Shown here piece after piece: positions 7,647 to 15,372 of a stretch of DNA of 64,000 nt; position 1 is the stretch's first letter; each line of letters opens with the position of its first letter. A program made the translations under genes and the position numbers. Where the stretch lies: NCBI RefSeq assembly GCF_002105285.1, contig NZ_MUHR01000001.1:1-64000 (forward strand). The letters run 5' to 3'. The DNA comes from Planktotalea arctica (lineage in GTDB: Bacteria; Pseudomonadota; Alphaproteobacteria; Rhodobacterales; Rhodobacteraceae). The notes beneath the pieces were generated by a model. It saw only the letters and a list, made by a program, of their open reading frames with translations, ran no database searches and was not told the origin of the DNA.

Positions 7647-8924
7647 TCAGGTCTGCTGGTAGATGACGATCACGGCGTCAAAATTGCGCGCGGCAAGGTC
7701 ATCTTCATGCAGGAAAAAGTAGAAATGTCCTTCGGCATTCATGTTGAGAAAGCTTTCCACGTTTAGTTGAAGAAGCAGTCGGAACTTGAGCGCTTGTTCG
7801 GCGTCGTTTGCGTCCAATGCCGCCCCTTCAAGGCCGATCATCGCGCGCACCTCTTCGAAGTCTTGGCCGGACACGACGGGGCGCCCCAGTACCTTTTGGT
7901 AATAGGCGTCATAGCGTGGATCGTCCTGCTCGGGGAACGCCACGCCAAGAAGCTGATGATAGGGCGGAACATCGTCTTCGCCTTCGCCGGGCCACTCCAA
8001 AGAGATATCGCGGTAGATGTCGACGGCGTTGGTCGCCTGCTGGCGGTTGGAATATACCGAGCGTACAAACTCAAGGTTCTGCGATGCCAAGCGTTGCCAG
8101 GTCCATGTCATTTCAACAGGTGTCTCGGGGGGCAGAAACCCGCTGTTGAAAGGTTCGGACTCGTCCTCATTTTCGGTTTCGCCGCCTAGCCAACCAGTCA
8201 ATTTCTCAAAGGCGTTCAACTTGGTTTTGAACCCTCGCCACTTGTCTTGCGCCAGACTGTCAAGCCACATCAGTACTTCCGGCTGGTCATGCCGCCTGAG
8301 CATTTCGACAGGGGTTTTGTCCCAAATGATGCGCGTGGCAGCCCTGCCTTCGCCTTCGAACCAGACTGCGTAATCCATGAAAATCAGCAAACGCCCTTCG
8401 GTGGGTAGGTCTGCGGATGCCGGCAACAGCGCGGACAGGTCGATCTGCGCGATGAAGGTCAGCGGCAGGGGGGAGTCCATAGGCACCGGGCTATCGGAGG
8501 GGTCGGGCGCATAGTCAATGGTCGCATCTGCAACCGTGAACCCGCCACTGACCGGCCAGACGAAATCGGCAGGTAGATCGGGCATACCGCCGAAACGGGA
8601 CTGTCCGATTTGCGCTGAACCTTGTGTTTTCACTGTCTGAAAGGCGGGCGCGACGAGTTCTTCGGCCAGCGCAGGCAGATCGGCAATCAAGGCGCGTGTC
8701 GCTGCCAGGGCGACTGGCTTGCAAGCGTCCTGTGCGGGCTTGTCTTCCCGGTGCTGGTGGTAGCAATGCCACATCGCCATCTGGTCGATGTTCAGTCCGG
8801 CCGCACCCTCGACAATTCCAGCGATAGCCTGATCTTTGGTTTGAGACATGGCTGTTGCTCCCGAAAAAAGCCAAATTGCGACGATGATCAAAACCGTGGA
8901 AAAACGATGCGAGAAGGGTGTCAT
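7647..8924 (-). CDS. Exported DUF1963 (YwqG-like) protein
   Basis: 425 residues from ATG 8924. The first 27 residues are a signal peptide (basic, then STVLIIVAIWLFSGATA). The mature part carries the DUF1963/YwqG pattern: SRFGGMPDLPADFVWP, LPLTFIAQIDLSALLP, LLIFMDYAVW, and a C-terminal FFLHEDDLAARNFDAVIVIY. DUF1963 proteins are reported among immunity proteins of polymorphic toxins and as SMI1-neighbour proteins. An exported version would act in the envelope. It heads the minus-strand set running down to 6098. Confidence 0.8.
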   Translation of the reverse strand: MTPFSHRFSTVLIIVAIWLFSGATAMSQTKDQAIAGIVEGAAGLNIDQMAMWHCYHQHREDKPAQDACKPVALAATRALIADLPALAEELVAPAFQTVKTQGSAQIGQSRFGGMPDLPADFVWPVSGGFTVADATIDYAPDPSDSPVPMDSPLPLTFIAQIDLSALLPASADLPTEGRLLIFMDYAVWFEGEGRAATRIIWDKTPVEMLRRHDQPEVLMWLDSLAQDKWRGFKTKLNAFEKLTGWLGGETENEDESEPFNSGFLPPETPVEMTWTWQRLASQNLEFVRSVYSNRQQATNAVDIYRDISLEWPGEGEDDVPPYHQLLGVAFPEQDDPRYDAYYQKVLGRPVVSGQDFEEVRAMIGLEGAALDANDAEQALKFRLLLQLNVESFLNMNAEGHFYFFLHEDDLAARNFDAVIVIYQQT

Positions 8925-9347
8925 GGTGTCATCAATCGCTTTGGGCAAATACTGTCTAACCTACTCCTATTGATAAAAAATGACACAGTAGCGGAGGTGT
9001 TGCAACCGTCGGAAAGGGCAGCTTTCGGGCGCAGGCGGGCGAGATGCGGCCCCGCGTTCGGAGCGGATGGTTTGCGAAGGCTGGGTCAGAAGCGGGCTTT
9101 ATCCGTGATCTGGCGCTGGGTGTGCTCGATGCAGCCTGTGACAGGCTCAGCGCGGAACGCCATGGCCTTCACGCCCGATGCAGGCCCTTCATCAAGCGGC
9201 TGATCGCTGAACAGGTCAACATCGGGCAAAACCGCGCGCACCTCGACGGGGATGGGCCGAACCGCTGACCCTGACGCCAAAAAATAGCTGTAAACCTGCG
9301 CACAATTGCGTAGGATTTTCGACTAAAGGCATCAGATTGGTCCGGCC
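8925..9347. other. Intergenic divergent region
   Basis: About 420 bases between divergently transcribed genes. It should hold the promoters of the DUF1963 set (minus) and the TPR gene (plus). I see no RNA gene, no repeat and no ORF with convincing protein character. Confidence 0.5.
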
Positions 9348-11024
9348 ATGAACAAGAAAAAGACCCACCGTACCCAGACTGGCGCAGACCAGACGGCACG
9401 AGCGCTGGCCATGCTGGCGGCGGGCCAATCTGCGGAGGCTGCTCCGCTGTTCTTGGCGGCTTTGCGCAAGGATGCCGCAAGCTACGATGCGCAGCTTGGC
9501 CTCGGGCGTGCGTTCTATGGTCTGGGCGAAGACCACAAAGCGGATGCCGCCTTTGCAAAGGCTGCTGAGCTTGAACCTGGCAAGGCGGCACCGCATCTGT
9601 GGCGGGCGCGTATTCTGAAGGCGCAGTTGGAGGCATCGCCCACGGCCAATTTTCACAACGGCAAATACTTCAGTTCGCTGGAAGGCGACGATTATCGCCT
9701 TGAAGGCGAGATCACAGAGCATCTGGATGCTGCCGTCGCAGCGGCGCCAGACAATCTGGAAGCGCGGTGCGAACGGGGTCTTTGGTCGGCCTTCACGGAT
9801 CGACATGATGGGGCAGTTTACGACCTGCACAAGGTCTATGATGCAACGCCGGACGACCCCGCCTTGTGGCGGAAAATCGCACCGGCACTTCTGAACGCTG
9901 GCGATTACGAATTTGGCCTGCAGCTGGCCGACCAACTGGAAGCGCTTGGCCCTCTGGACGCGCCCTTGTTGCGGGCCCGGCTGGATGCGGTGAGATGGGT
10001 GCGCGATGCCGCCCGCATCGAGGCGGATTTGCGGGCGCTTTTCGCGCTTGAGCCGAACAACCTGCTTGATTGCAGAGACCTGTCCGATTTCCTGCACCGA
10101 CAAGATCGCTATGAAGAGGAGGTCGCGCACAGGCAGCACATCGTCACGCTGCCAAACGCCGAAAGCTACGATTTCAGGTGTCTTGCCTCCGCTCTCGCCG
10201 TGCTCGAACGCTACAGCGACGCGGAAGGTGCCTTGGACGAAGCCATCCGGCTTGATCCGCAAAACGGCTGTCTCTACCAGAGGCGCGGCAATATGCGACG
10301 GCTTCAGGACCACAGCGATGAGGCGATGGCCGATTACGATCAGGCGCTGATCTTTCGGCCCGATTGCTACTCTGCGCTGAACAATCGCGGCATCCTGCAC
10401 AAACGAAAAGGCGATACCGACGCCATGCGCGCCGACTGGCTGGAGGCAACGCAAAAAAGCGGAAAGGCGACCATGGCGCATCAGAACCTCGCCGATCATT
10501 TCCTCGGCGAGAGGATGTGGGCGGAGTGTCTGATACATGCCGAGGCGGTGGTCGAAAGACAGCCGAAGAATGCGAAGGCCCTGTCCTTGCGTGGCCGCGC
10601 CCGGTTTGAAACGGGTCTTGCGGACGAAGGGCTGGCCGATCTTGAAAGGGCGGTCGAACTGGCGCCTGACAATGCCGCCATCCGCAATCAGCGCGGCATC
10701 GTTCTGGGCAAGATGGGGCATCCCGATTTGCAGGTCGAAGAGTGTCGCACAGCCTTGGAACATGCTCCGAGCGACCGGGGCATTCTGCACAATCTCGCGG
10801 TTTCGCTTCTCAAGACGGGGCGCCCCGACGAGGCTCTTCCCATCTTGGAGGATGTCGCCCTGCGCCATGGCTCGGCGAGCGATTTGGGCTGGCTGGGTGA
10901 GTGCAAGCGCCAGTTGGGCAGGCCAGCCGATGCGGTTGCCGATCTAGAACGCGCGCTGGACGCAGACAGCACAAGCATTCAAGAGGCCTTGGATAAGGCG
11001 CTGGCGGACCTGCAATCGCGCTAG
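9348..11024 (+). CDS. TPR-repeat protein, full-length paralogue
   Basis: 558 residues starting MNKKKTHRTQTGADQTARALAML. It is a run of about a dozen TPR-like helical pairs (ESYDFRCLASALAVLERYSDAEGALDEAIRLDP is one region) with no signal or membrane helix. Residues from about 200 to the end align with the whole of the protein at 194-1306. It is probably a cytoplasmic scaffold; the partner is unknown. It stands alone on its strand between the immunity-like set and a small gene at 11440. Confidence 0.8.
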   Translation: MNKKKTHRTQTGADQTARALAMLAAGQSAEAAPLFLAALRKDAASYDAQLGLGRAFYGLGEDHKADAAFAKAAELEPGKAAPHLWRARILKAQLEASPTANFHNGKYFSSLEGDDYRLEGEITEHLDAAVAAAPDNLEARCERGLWSAFTDRHDGAVYDLHKVYDATPDDPALWRKIAPALLNAGDYEFGLQLADQLEALGPLDAPLLRARLDAVRWVRDAARIEADLRALFALEPNNLLDCRDLSDFLHRQDRYEEEVAHRQHIVTLPNAESYDFRCLASALAVLERYSDAEGALDEAIRLDPQNGCLYQRRGNMRRLQDHSDEAMADYDQALIFRPDCYSALNNRGILHKRKGDTDAMRADWLEATQKSGKATMAHQNLADHFLGERMWAECLIHAEAVVERQPKNAKALSLRGRARFETGLADEGLADLERAVELAPDNAAIRNQRGIVLGKMGHPDLQVEECRTALEHAPSDRGILHNLAVSLLKTGRPDEALPILEDVALRHGSASDLGWLGECKRQLGRPADAVADLERALDADSTSIQEALDKALADLQSR

Positions 11025-11439
11025 AGTCGGCGGCCTACGCCCGCCCTGCGGTCATGCGCACAAAGGTCTCTCCACCATAAGGAACGGCGTCCTGCACGGT
11101 CGTAAGCGCCCGAGCCTGGATCATCTTGCTCGGGAAGGGCCGCTTTCTTGGCGGGCGCCTGCGATTTGTCCTTTCGAATTCGGATTGGATAGCTTCGGGA
11201 TGATGCATTCCTTCATGACGACTTGGGATAGAGGGTACGCGTTGTGACATAAGAGACAATACAGTGCTGCGGTCTGGAAAAGCGCTCAGATGGGTAGCGT
11301 TTGAGGTGCCGCAAGATGATCGCTTTGCCTGCGTGGTTGACACGATCCCGGTGCGCGACAACTCTGGCTGCGGTACGCGGCATAGGTGGCGCGACAAAAA
11401 ACACAGGTGGCGCGACAAAAAAGAAGGGAGTACGCAAAT
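11025..11439. other. Intergenic region with a short tandem repeat
   Basis: 415 bases without a supported gene. A 21-bp unit beginning AGGTGGCGCGACAAAAAA is repeated at 11384-11404 and 11405-11422. The ribosome-binding site of the next gene (AAGGGAG) lies directly after the second copy. Confidence 0.6.
11384..11422. repeat. 21-bp tandem repeat, nearly two copies
   Basis: AGGTGGCGCGACAAAAAA is present at 11384 and again at 11405. The array ends about 18 bases before the start of the following gene, so copy changes would alter its leader. Confidence 0.85.
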
Positions 11440-11961
11440 ATGCTGACATGGGATGTCCGGCCAGGAGGGGGCGTAGGTCCGATAGAGTTCGGAATGACAT
11501 CTTCGGATGTGCAACGAATTCTTGGCAAGCCCGAATTCTGCGACAACCCAGAGGTCCCTTTGGGAGGGCCTTATCCGGCGGATGAAAGGGTGACCGAATT
11601 TCGTATGTTCGACTACTCGAACGAAAAGTATCAGCCTGATGTCAGCTTTTTCTCAAATAGGGTTGTATCACTCGACGTGTACACCCTGCATGAGTCCCTG
11701 AAGCTGCAGGATGTTGCGTTGTTCAAGAACACGCCGACTGTCTTGGCGGACATTCTCAAAGGCATGAGCAAGTCGTATGCGTTTGACGACACGTCGTATA
11801 TTTTCCTCGACCTCAGTATTGCCTTGAGCCTTGAGACTTGGGAGATTTCGAAAACGGTTACGATATTTGCGGTGGGCGAATTCGATGAATTCGTCGAGGA
11901 CGGCGTCGAAGATGGGACTCTGACTTGGGTTCGAGACCGAAAGCGCGGATTTGTAGGTTGA
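11440..11961 (+). CDS. Immunity-like hypothetical protein
   Basis: 173 residues. ATG 11440 is chosen because AAGGGAG lies nine bases upstream and the conserved-looking N-terminus is MLTWDVRPGGGVGPIEFGMT. The pattern 'G-G-GPI-FGMT..-V...LG-P' occurs in small proteins of the SMI1-neighbour/immunity class; the assignment is tentative. Base composition is more AT-rich than the Smo or ABC genes, in keeping with transferred DNA. Confidence 0.65.
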   Translation: MLTWDVRPGGGVGPIEFGMTSSDVQRILGKPEFCDNPEVPLGGPYPADERVTEFRMFDYSNEKYQPDVSFFSNRVVSLDVYTLHESLKLQDVALFKNTPTVLADILKGMSKSYAFDDTSYIFLDLSIALSLETWEISKTVTIFAVGEFDEFVEDGVEDGTLTWVRDRKRGFVG

Positions 11962-12146
11962 TGAAACCAATCTCCGACAATGGGTAGGATCCGACGGTCG
12001 ACTTCCGCGTGACAGCCAAACAAGATACAAAAGCGGCAAGAGTTTTATTTCAAGGCGATCGCGCGACGTGGGAACACCGAGACGATCAGATGAAGAAGAA
12101 GGCCGAACATCGCACCAAAAAACCGCAGACTGTTGATTTTCGTGTT

Positions 12147-12549
12147 AGGGTCCAGACTCATTACCGTTCACAACCAGAAGAGGACGGTGGCTGCGAGAGC
12201 GATGGCAGAGAGGAATACGATTGGGCATCGGTCGTATCGTGTGGCGATGCCCTCCATGATCCGGGCAAAGACCCCCATGCCGCTCCAGCGCTTCCAACGA
12301 TTGTAGAGCGTTTTCGGCGGCCCATATTCGCGCGGCGCATCGCACCACCGCAACCCATTGCGATTGATAAAGATTATGCCGCTCAGAACTCGACGGTCAT
12401 CCACCCTTGGACGCCCATGGCTCTTCGGAAAAAACGGTCGAAGCCGGTCCATTTGGGCCTCGGTCAGCCAGAACAAGTTGCTCATCTCTCAGGTCTCCTC
12501 GCGGAGGCTGAACCACAAAACCTGCAGCAAATCAATGGGTCCTGACCCT
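12147..12549 (-). mobile_element. Internally deleted IS5-family (IS427-type) element
   Basis: About 403 bp bounded by imperfect inverted repeats: AGGGTCCAGACTCATT at 12147 and, on the other strand from 12549, AGGGTCAGGACCCATT. It carries one ORF that joins the start and end of an IS5-type transposase and has lost the middle. It would be non-autonomous. No clear target-site duplication is visible (flanks CGTGTT and GGATAA). Confidence 0.75.
12168..12485 (-). pseudogene. IS5-family transposase, internal in-frame deletion
   Basis: 105 codons starting MSNLFWLTEAQMDRLRPFFP with GGAG upstream. Residues 1-80 match the N-terminal half of the two-ORF IS427-type transposase (SHGRPRVDDRRVLSGIIFI, GLRWCDAPREYGP). 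After FARIMEGI the frame passes straight into ATRYDRCPIVFLSAIALAAT, the usual C-terminus of the same family. The catalytic DDE core is gone, so it cannot transpose. Confidence 0.8.
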
Positions 12550-13025
12550 GGATAAATGAGCTATTCCGGCGCTTTCTGAAGAATTTGGCGAAGGGTTCTG
12601 CGGCGTTGATTTTGCGGGGTTTGATCAAGGAAGCGATGCGGCCTCATGCACATGAAAATCTGCATTCTATAAAGCGATTATCGTTGACACACGGGGTTTC
12701 ATACAAAGGCAAGTATTTATGAAGTCGAGCTTCCGCAACCAACATTTATAACACAGGATAAACGCCTTACGCCTCGCTACTGCGGGGCCTCTTGCATTGG
12801 CGAAAAGCACGGTGCTACGTTTTGGACTCAATGCGCAACAACGCATCCGCATCAGAAAATCTTCATCGATCCAGTCCTTAGCTACGCATTATATGCAGGT
12901 CTGATCTGAAGCATATGCAGGTCTGATCTGAATCCTTTTAAACAAGCTGCAATCGGCATGGACCCGGAGTTTTGCGCTCTATCGTTTTCGATTGGTATTG
13001 CTGTTGAATCCGGTCATAGAGAGCA
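12550..13025. other. AT-richer non-coding stretch with a direct repeat
   Basis: 476 bases with no supported gene. It contains TTCCGCAACCA at 12731-12741, resembling the last bases of the tRNA-fMet gene, and a 20-bp direct repeat at 12891-12932. It may be the right boundary of the island that begins at the tRNA. Confidence 0.5.
12891..12932. repeat. 20-bp direct repeat, period 22
   Basis: ATATGCAGGTCTGATCTGAA occurs at 12891-12910 and 12913-12932 with two bases between. It lies about 95 bases before the LpxL-like gene and could be a regulator site or a relic of duplication. Confidence 0.9.
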
Positions 13026-13901
13026 ATGCTCTCCACATCGTTAAAATCAGTTTTACATCACGCCAGATACTTCCCTTTGTGGTCGGCGCTGACCGTTTTT
13101 CGTTGGCGCTCCTTTGATCGTCGGTCTCGTGGATTGGGGGCAACATTTAAAACCGTCATGCGTTGGTTTCCACCAGCTAGGAACCGATTTGACCGCGAAG
13201 CAAAACGGGTCTTTCCAAATATGAAGCGCGGTGCGCGCGCTAAGCTGGGCCAAGATATGGGCTGGCATATGGGGAGAACACTGTTTGAGATCTATCACGA
13301 TGCTGAATTTCAAACCCAACACCACAAATTCAAGGCCTCAGGTCCTGGACTTGTCGCCATGAAAGAGGCTCAGGCGGCTGGCAAGGGAGTAGTCATTGTT
13401 TCAGGCCATTTTGGACAGTGGGAAGCTGTTCGCGCTGTGATCAAAATGCACGGGCTTGAAAGTGGAGCGGTATATCGACGGCACAAGAATCGTCACTACG
13501 AGCGCCGCATTCGTGCAGGTATTGAAGCAGGGGGGAAGCCGATTTTGGCAACCGGCCACGTCGGAACCAGGGCGCTTGTGCGGCATCTGCGGGGTGGTGG
13601 CATTATTTCAATTTTGTTAGATGAAAAATATTCGGAAGGTGTAAGAATACCGTTCCTTGGGCATGACGCCCTCACATCTCTTTCAGCAGCCCAGCTTGCA
13701 CTCAAATACGATCTGCTCATGATCCCTGCATTCGGTACCCGCATTGAAGATGGGAATGCATTTCGCGTGGAATTCGAAGCCCCAATCCCCCACACCGATA
13801 GCATCACTATGACACATGTTTTTAACAACAGTTTATCTGCTCGAATAATGGCGAATCCAGAACAGTGGTACTGGATGCTAAGACGGTGGGACGGTGCATG
13901 A
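13026..13901 (+). CDS. LpxL/HtrB-like lysophospholipid acyltransferase
   Basis: 291 residues of the lipid A acyltransferase (LpxL/LpxM) superfamily, which transfers an acyl chain at the inner membrane. The HX4E catalytic motif is in VSGHFGQWEAVR at about residue 127, followed by VYRRHKNRHYERRIR and LLDEKYSEGVRIPFLG, the usual acceptor-side blocks. The N-terminus is a short amphipathic/hydrophobic anchor. It stands alone, is AT-richer than most of the window and follows the island, so it may be acquired. Substrate (lipid A, lipooligosaccharide or ornithine-type lipid) cannot be told from sequence. Confidence 0.8.
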   Translation: MLSTSLKSVLHHARYFPLWSALTVFRWRSFDRRSRGLGATFKTVMRWFPPARNRFDREAKRVFPNMKRGARAKLGQDMGWHMGRTLFEIYHDAEFQTQHHKFKASGPGLVAMKEAQAAGKGVVIVSGHFGQWEAVRAVIKMHGLESGAVYRRHKNRHYERRIRAGIEAGGKPILATGHVGTRALVRHLRGGGIISILLDEKYSEGVRIPFLGHDALTSLSAAQLALKYDLLMIPAFGTRIEDGNAFRVEFEAPIPHTDSITMTHVFNNSLSARIMANPEQWYWMLRRWDGA

Positions 13902-14253
13902 TTTTAGGTGTAGTTCGCTAATCGACCCTTACCGGTACAAAAATGTTGCGACTTCGACCAATGACCGGTTCGCGGAGCTTGCGCTGCGACGACTGTTAGT
14001 CAGATGAAGGCCGGCTCTGGACGAAGCTAGGAGTTTCTATGAGATTAAACCAAATTCCCCCACAATCCTAAAATCGCCAAACCTGATTGCGAATTCATGT
14101 AATTTTCCGCGCTGTTATAACTCAAAAGCCGCAAATCAGGGTAGCGCGTACCAAAATGCGTGTCCTTACACTTGCTACCCTTTGTTGATTGGTTTGCAGC
14201 GGATTGCGGAAAGACCTACGATGCGGCCTGGGCAAATTAGGGAGCGTCTGAGG
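13902..14253. other. Intergenic region before the SbcD-like gene
   Basis: About 350 bases with no supported gene, hairpin terminator or repeat; presumably holds the promoter of the following nuclease/ATPase pair. Confidence 0.4.
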
Positions 14254-15372
14254 GTGCGATTTCTTCATACAGCCGATTTACACCTTGCAAAGCCCTTTGG
14301 GCGATTTGACGAAGACACACGCGCTGCGCTTCGTGTTGCGCGTCTGGATGCGCTTGGCAAAATCGGTGAGACAGCCCGTGCGCACGGTGCGGGCCTGATC
14401 CTTGTTGCTGGTGATACTTTCGATGCCGAAGCCCCACCCTCCAAGATTGTGCGGCGTGCGCTTGATATCATCGGCAGCTTCGATGACCTGACTTGGGTTC
14501 TGCTGCCGGGAAACCATGACAGCCTTGCCGCTGTGGATCTTTGGGAGCGGATCGAAAGGGACAAACCGAACAATCTTTTGCTTGCGATGACACCGGAGGT
14601 GATGGAACTCAATGCTCATGTGGCGATCCTTCCTGCTCCTCCCTCTGTGCGTGATCCCGGCGTTGATCTCACGGATTGGATGGGCGCTGCAACAAGCGGT
14701 GCGCACATTCGGATCGGGTTGGCCCATGGCGGCATAATGGATTTCGGAAGCGAAGAGGGGACAGTTGCGGTCATTCGGCCAGATCGCGCAGAAGTCTCGG
14801 AGCTTGACTACCTTGCTCTTGGTGACTGGCACGGCCAAAAATCGATCACGGCGCGCACGTGGTACGCGGGCGCGCCCGAAGCGGACAGTTTCAAAGCCCA
14901 TGCCCCAGCCAGTGCGCTTCTGGTCGAGATCAATGCACGCGGCGCTGGTGCGCAGGTCACGCCGGTTCCGATAGGCCGATTTACGTGGTGTGCTTTGGCT
15001 TTGGAATTCTTCGCAGGTATCGACCCTGTGCAACAGCTTGTCGATGCGTTGCCACCTGCAAAGCGTGACAAGACACTGGTCCGGATCGAAGCGTCAGGCC
15101 GCCTTGGTCTGCTGGAGCAAAGTCGGCTTCGCGTTGCCTGTAGCCGGCTTGCTGACGACTTTCACTCTTTCGAAATCAACTTGGATAAACTTGGAATTGA
15201 ACAAGCAGCTGATGATCTTGATCTAATCGCTGCGGGGGGCGCGCTGCGTGCTGCAGCCGATAGCCTTTTCGAAGCGAGCGATCTTCAAGGGCGCACGCCA
15301 GAAGAGGCACAGATTGCCCAGATCGCTTTGACCCATTTGTTTCATCTCGCCCAAGAGGAGCCACCGCGATGA
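14254..15372 (+). CDS. SbcD/YhaO-like metallophosphoesterase (DNA nuclease subunit)
   Basis: 372 residues from GTG 14254, chosen because GGGAG lies nine bases upstream and the family starts with RFLHTADLHL; ATGs at 14221 and 14182 are alternatives. Mre11/SbcD-type metal motifs are visible in order: TADLH, LVAGDTFD, LPGNHDS, AHGG and GDWHGQ. It is expected to cut DNA ends or hairpins together with the ATPase encoded next. The TGA overlaps the next ATG (ATGA), so the subunits are coupled. It is closer in size to YhaO-type proteins than to classical SbcD, with which it shares the fold. Confidence 0.85.
   Translation: MRFLHTADLHLAKPFGRFDEDTRAALRVARLDALGKIGETARAHGAGLILVAGDTFDAEAPPSKIVRRALDIIGSFDDLTWVLLPGNHDSLAAVDLWERIERDKPNNLLLAMTPEVMELNAHVAILPAPPSVRDPGVDLTDWMGAATSGAHIRIGLAHGGIMDFGSEEGTVAVIRPDRAEVSELDYLALGDWHGQKSITARTWYAGAPEADSFKAHAPASALLVEINARGAGAQVTPVPIGRFTWCALALEFFAGIDPVQQLVDALPPAKRDKTLVRIEASGRLGLLEQSRLRVACSRLADDFHSFEINLDKLGIEQAADDLDLIAAGGALRAAADSLFEASDLQGRTPEEAQIAQIALTHLFHLAQEEPPR

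Noticed and set aside
9216-10868. 550-codon minus-strand ORF opposite the TPR gene
   Set aside because: The plus-strand frame has regular TPR pattern and a paralogue; the minus frame has neither a family nor a start site.
11264-11446. Short plus-strand ORF spanning the 21-bp repeat
   Set aside because: Its in-frame repeat (RHRWRDKK) is a result of the 21-bp period; no ribosome site, and the last part covers the next gene's ribosome-binding site.
12667-12852. Small Cys-rich minus-strand ORF
   Set aside because: No start signal, no homologous pattern, and it lies in AT-rich non-coding DNA at the island edge.
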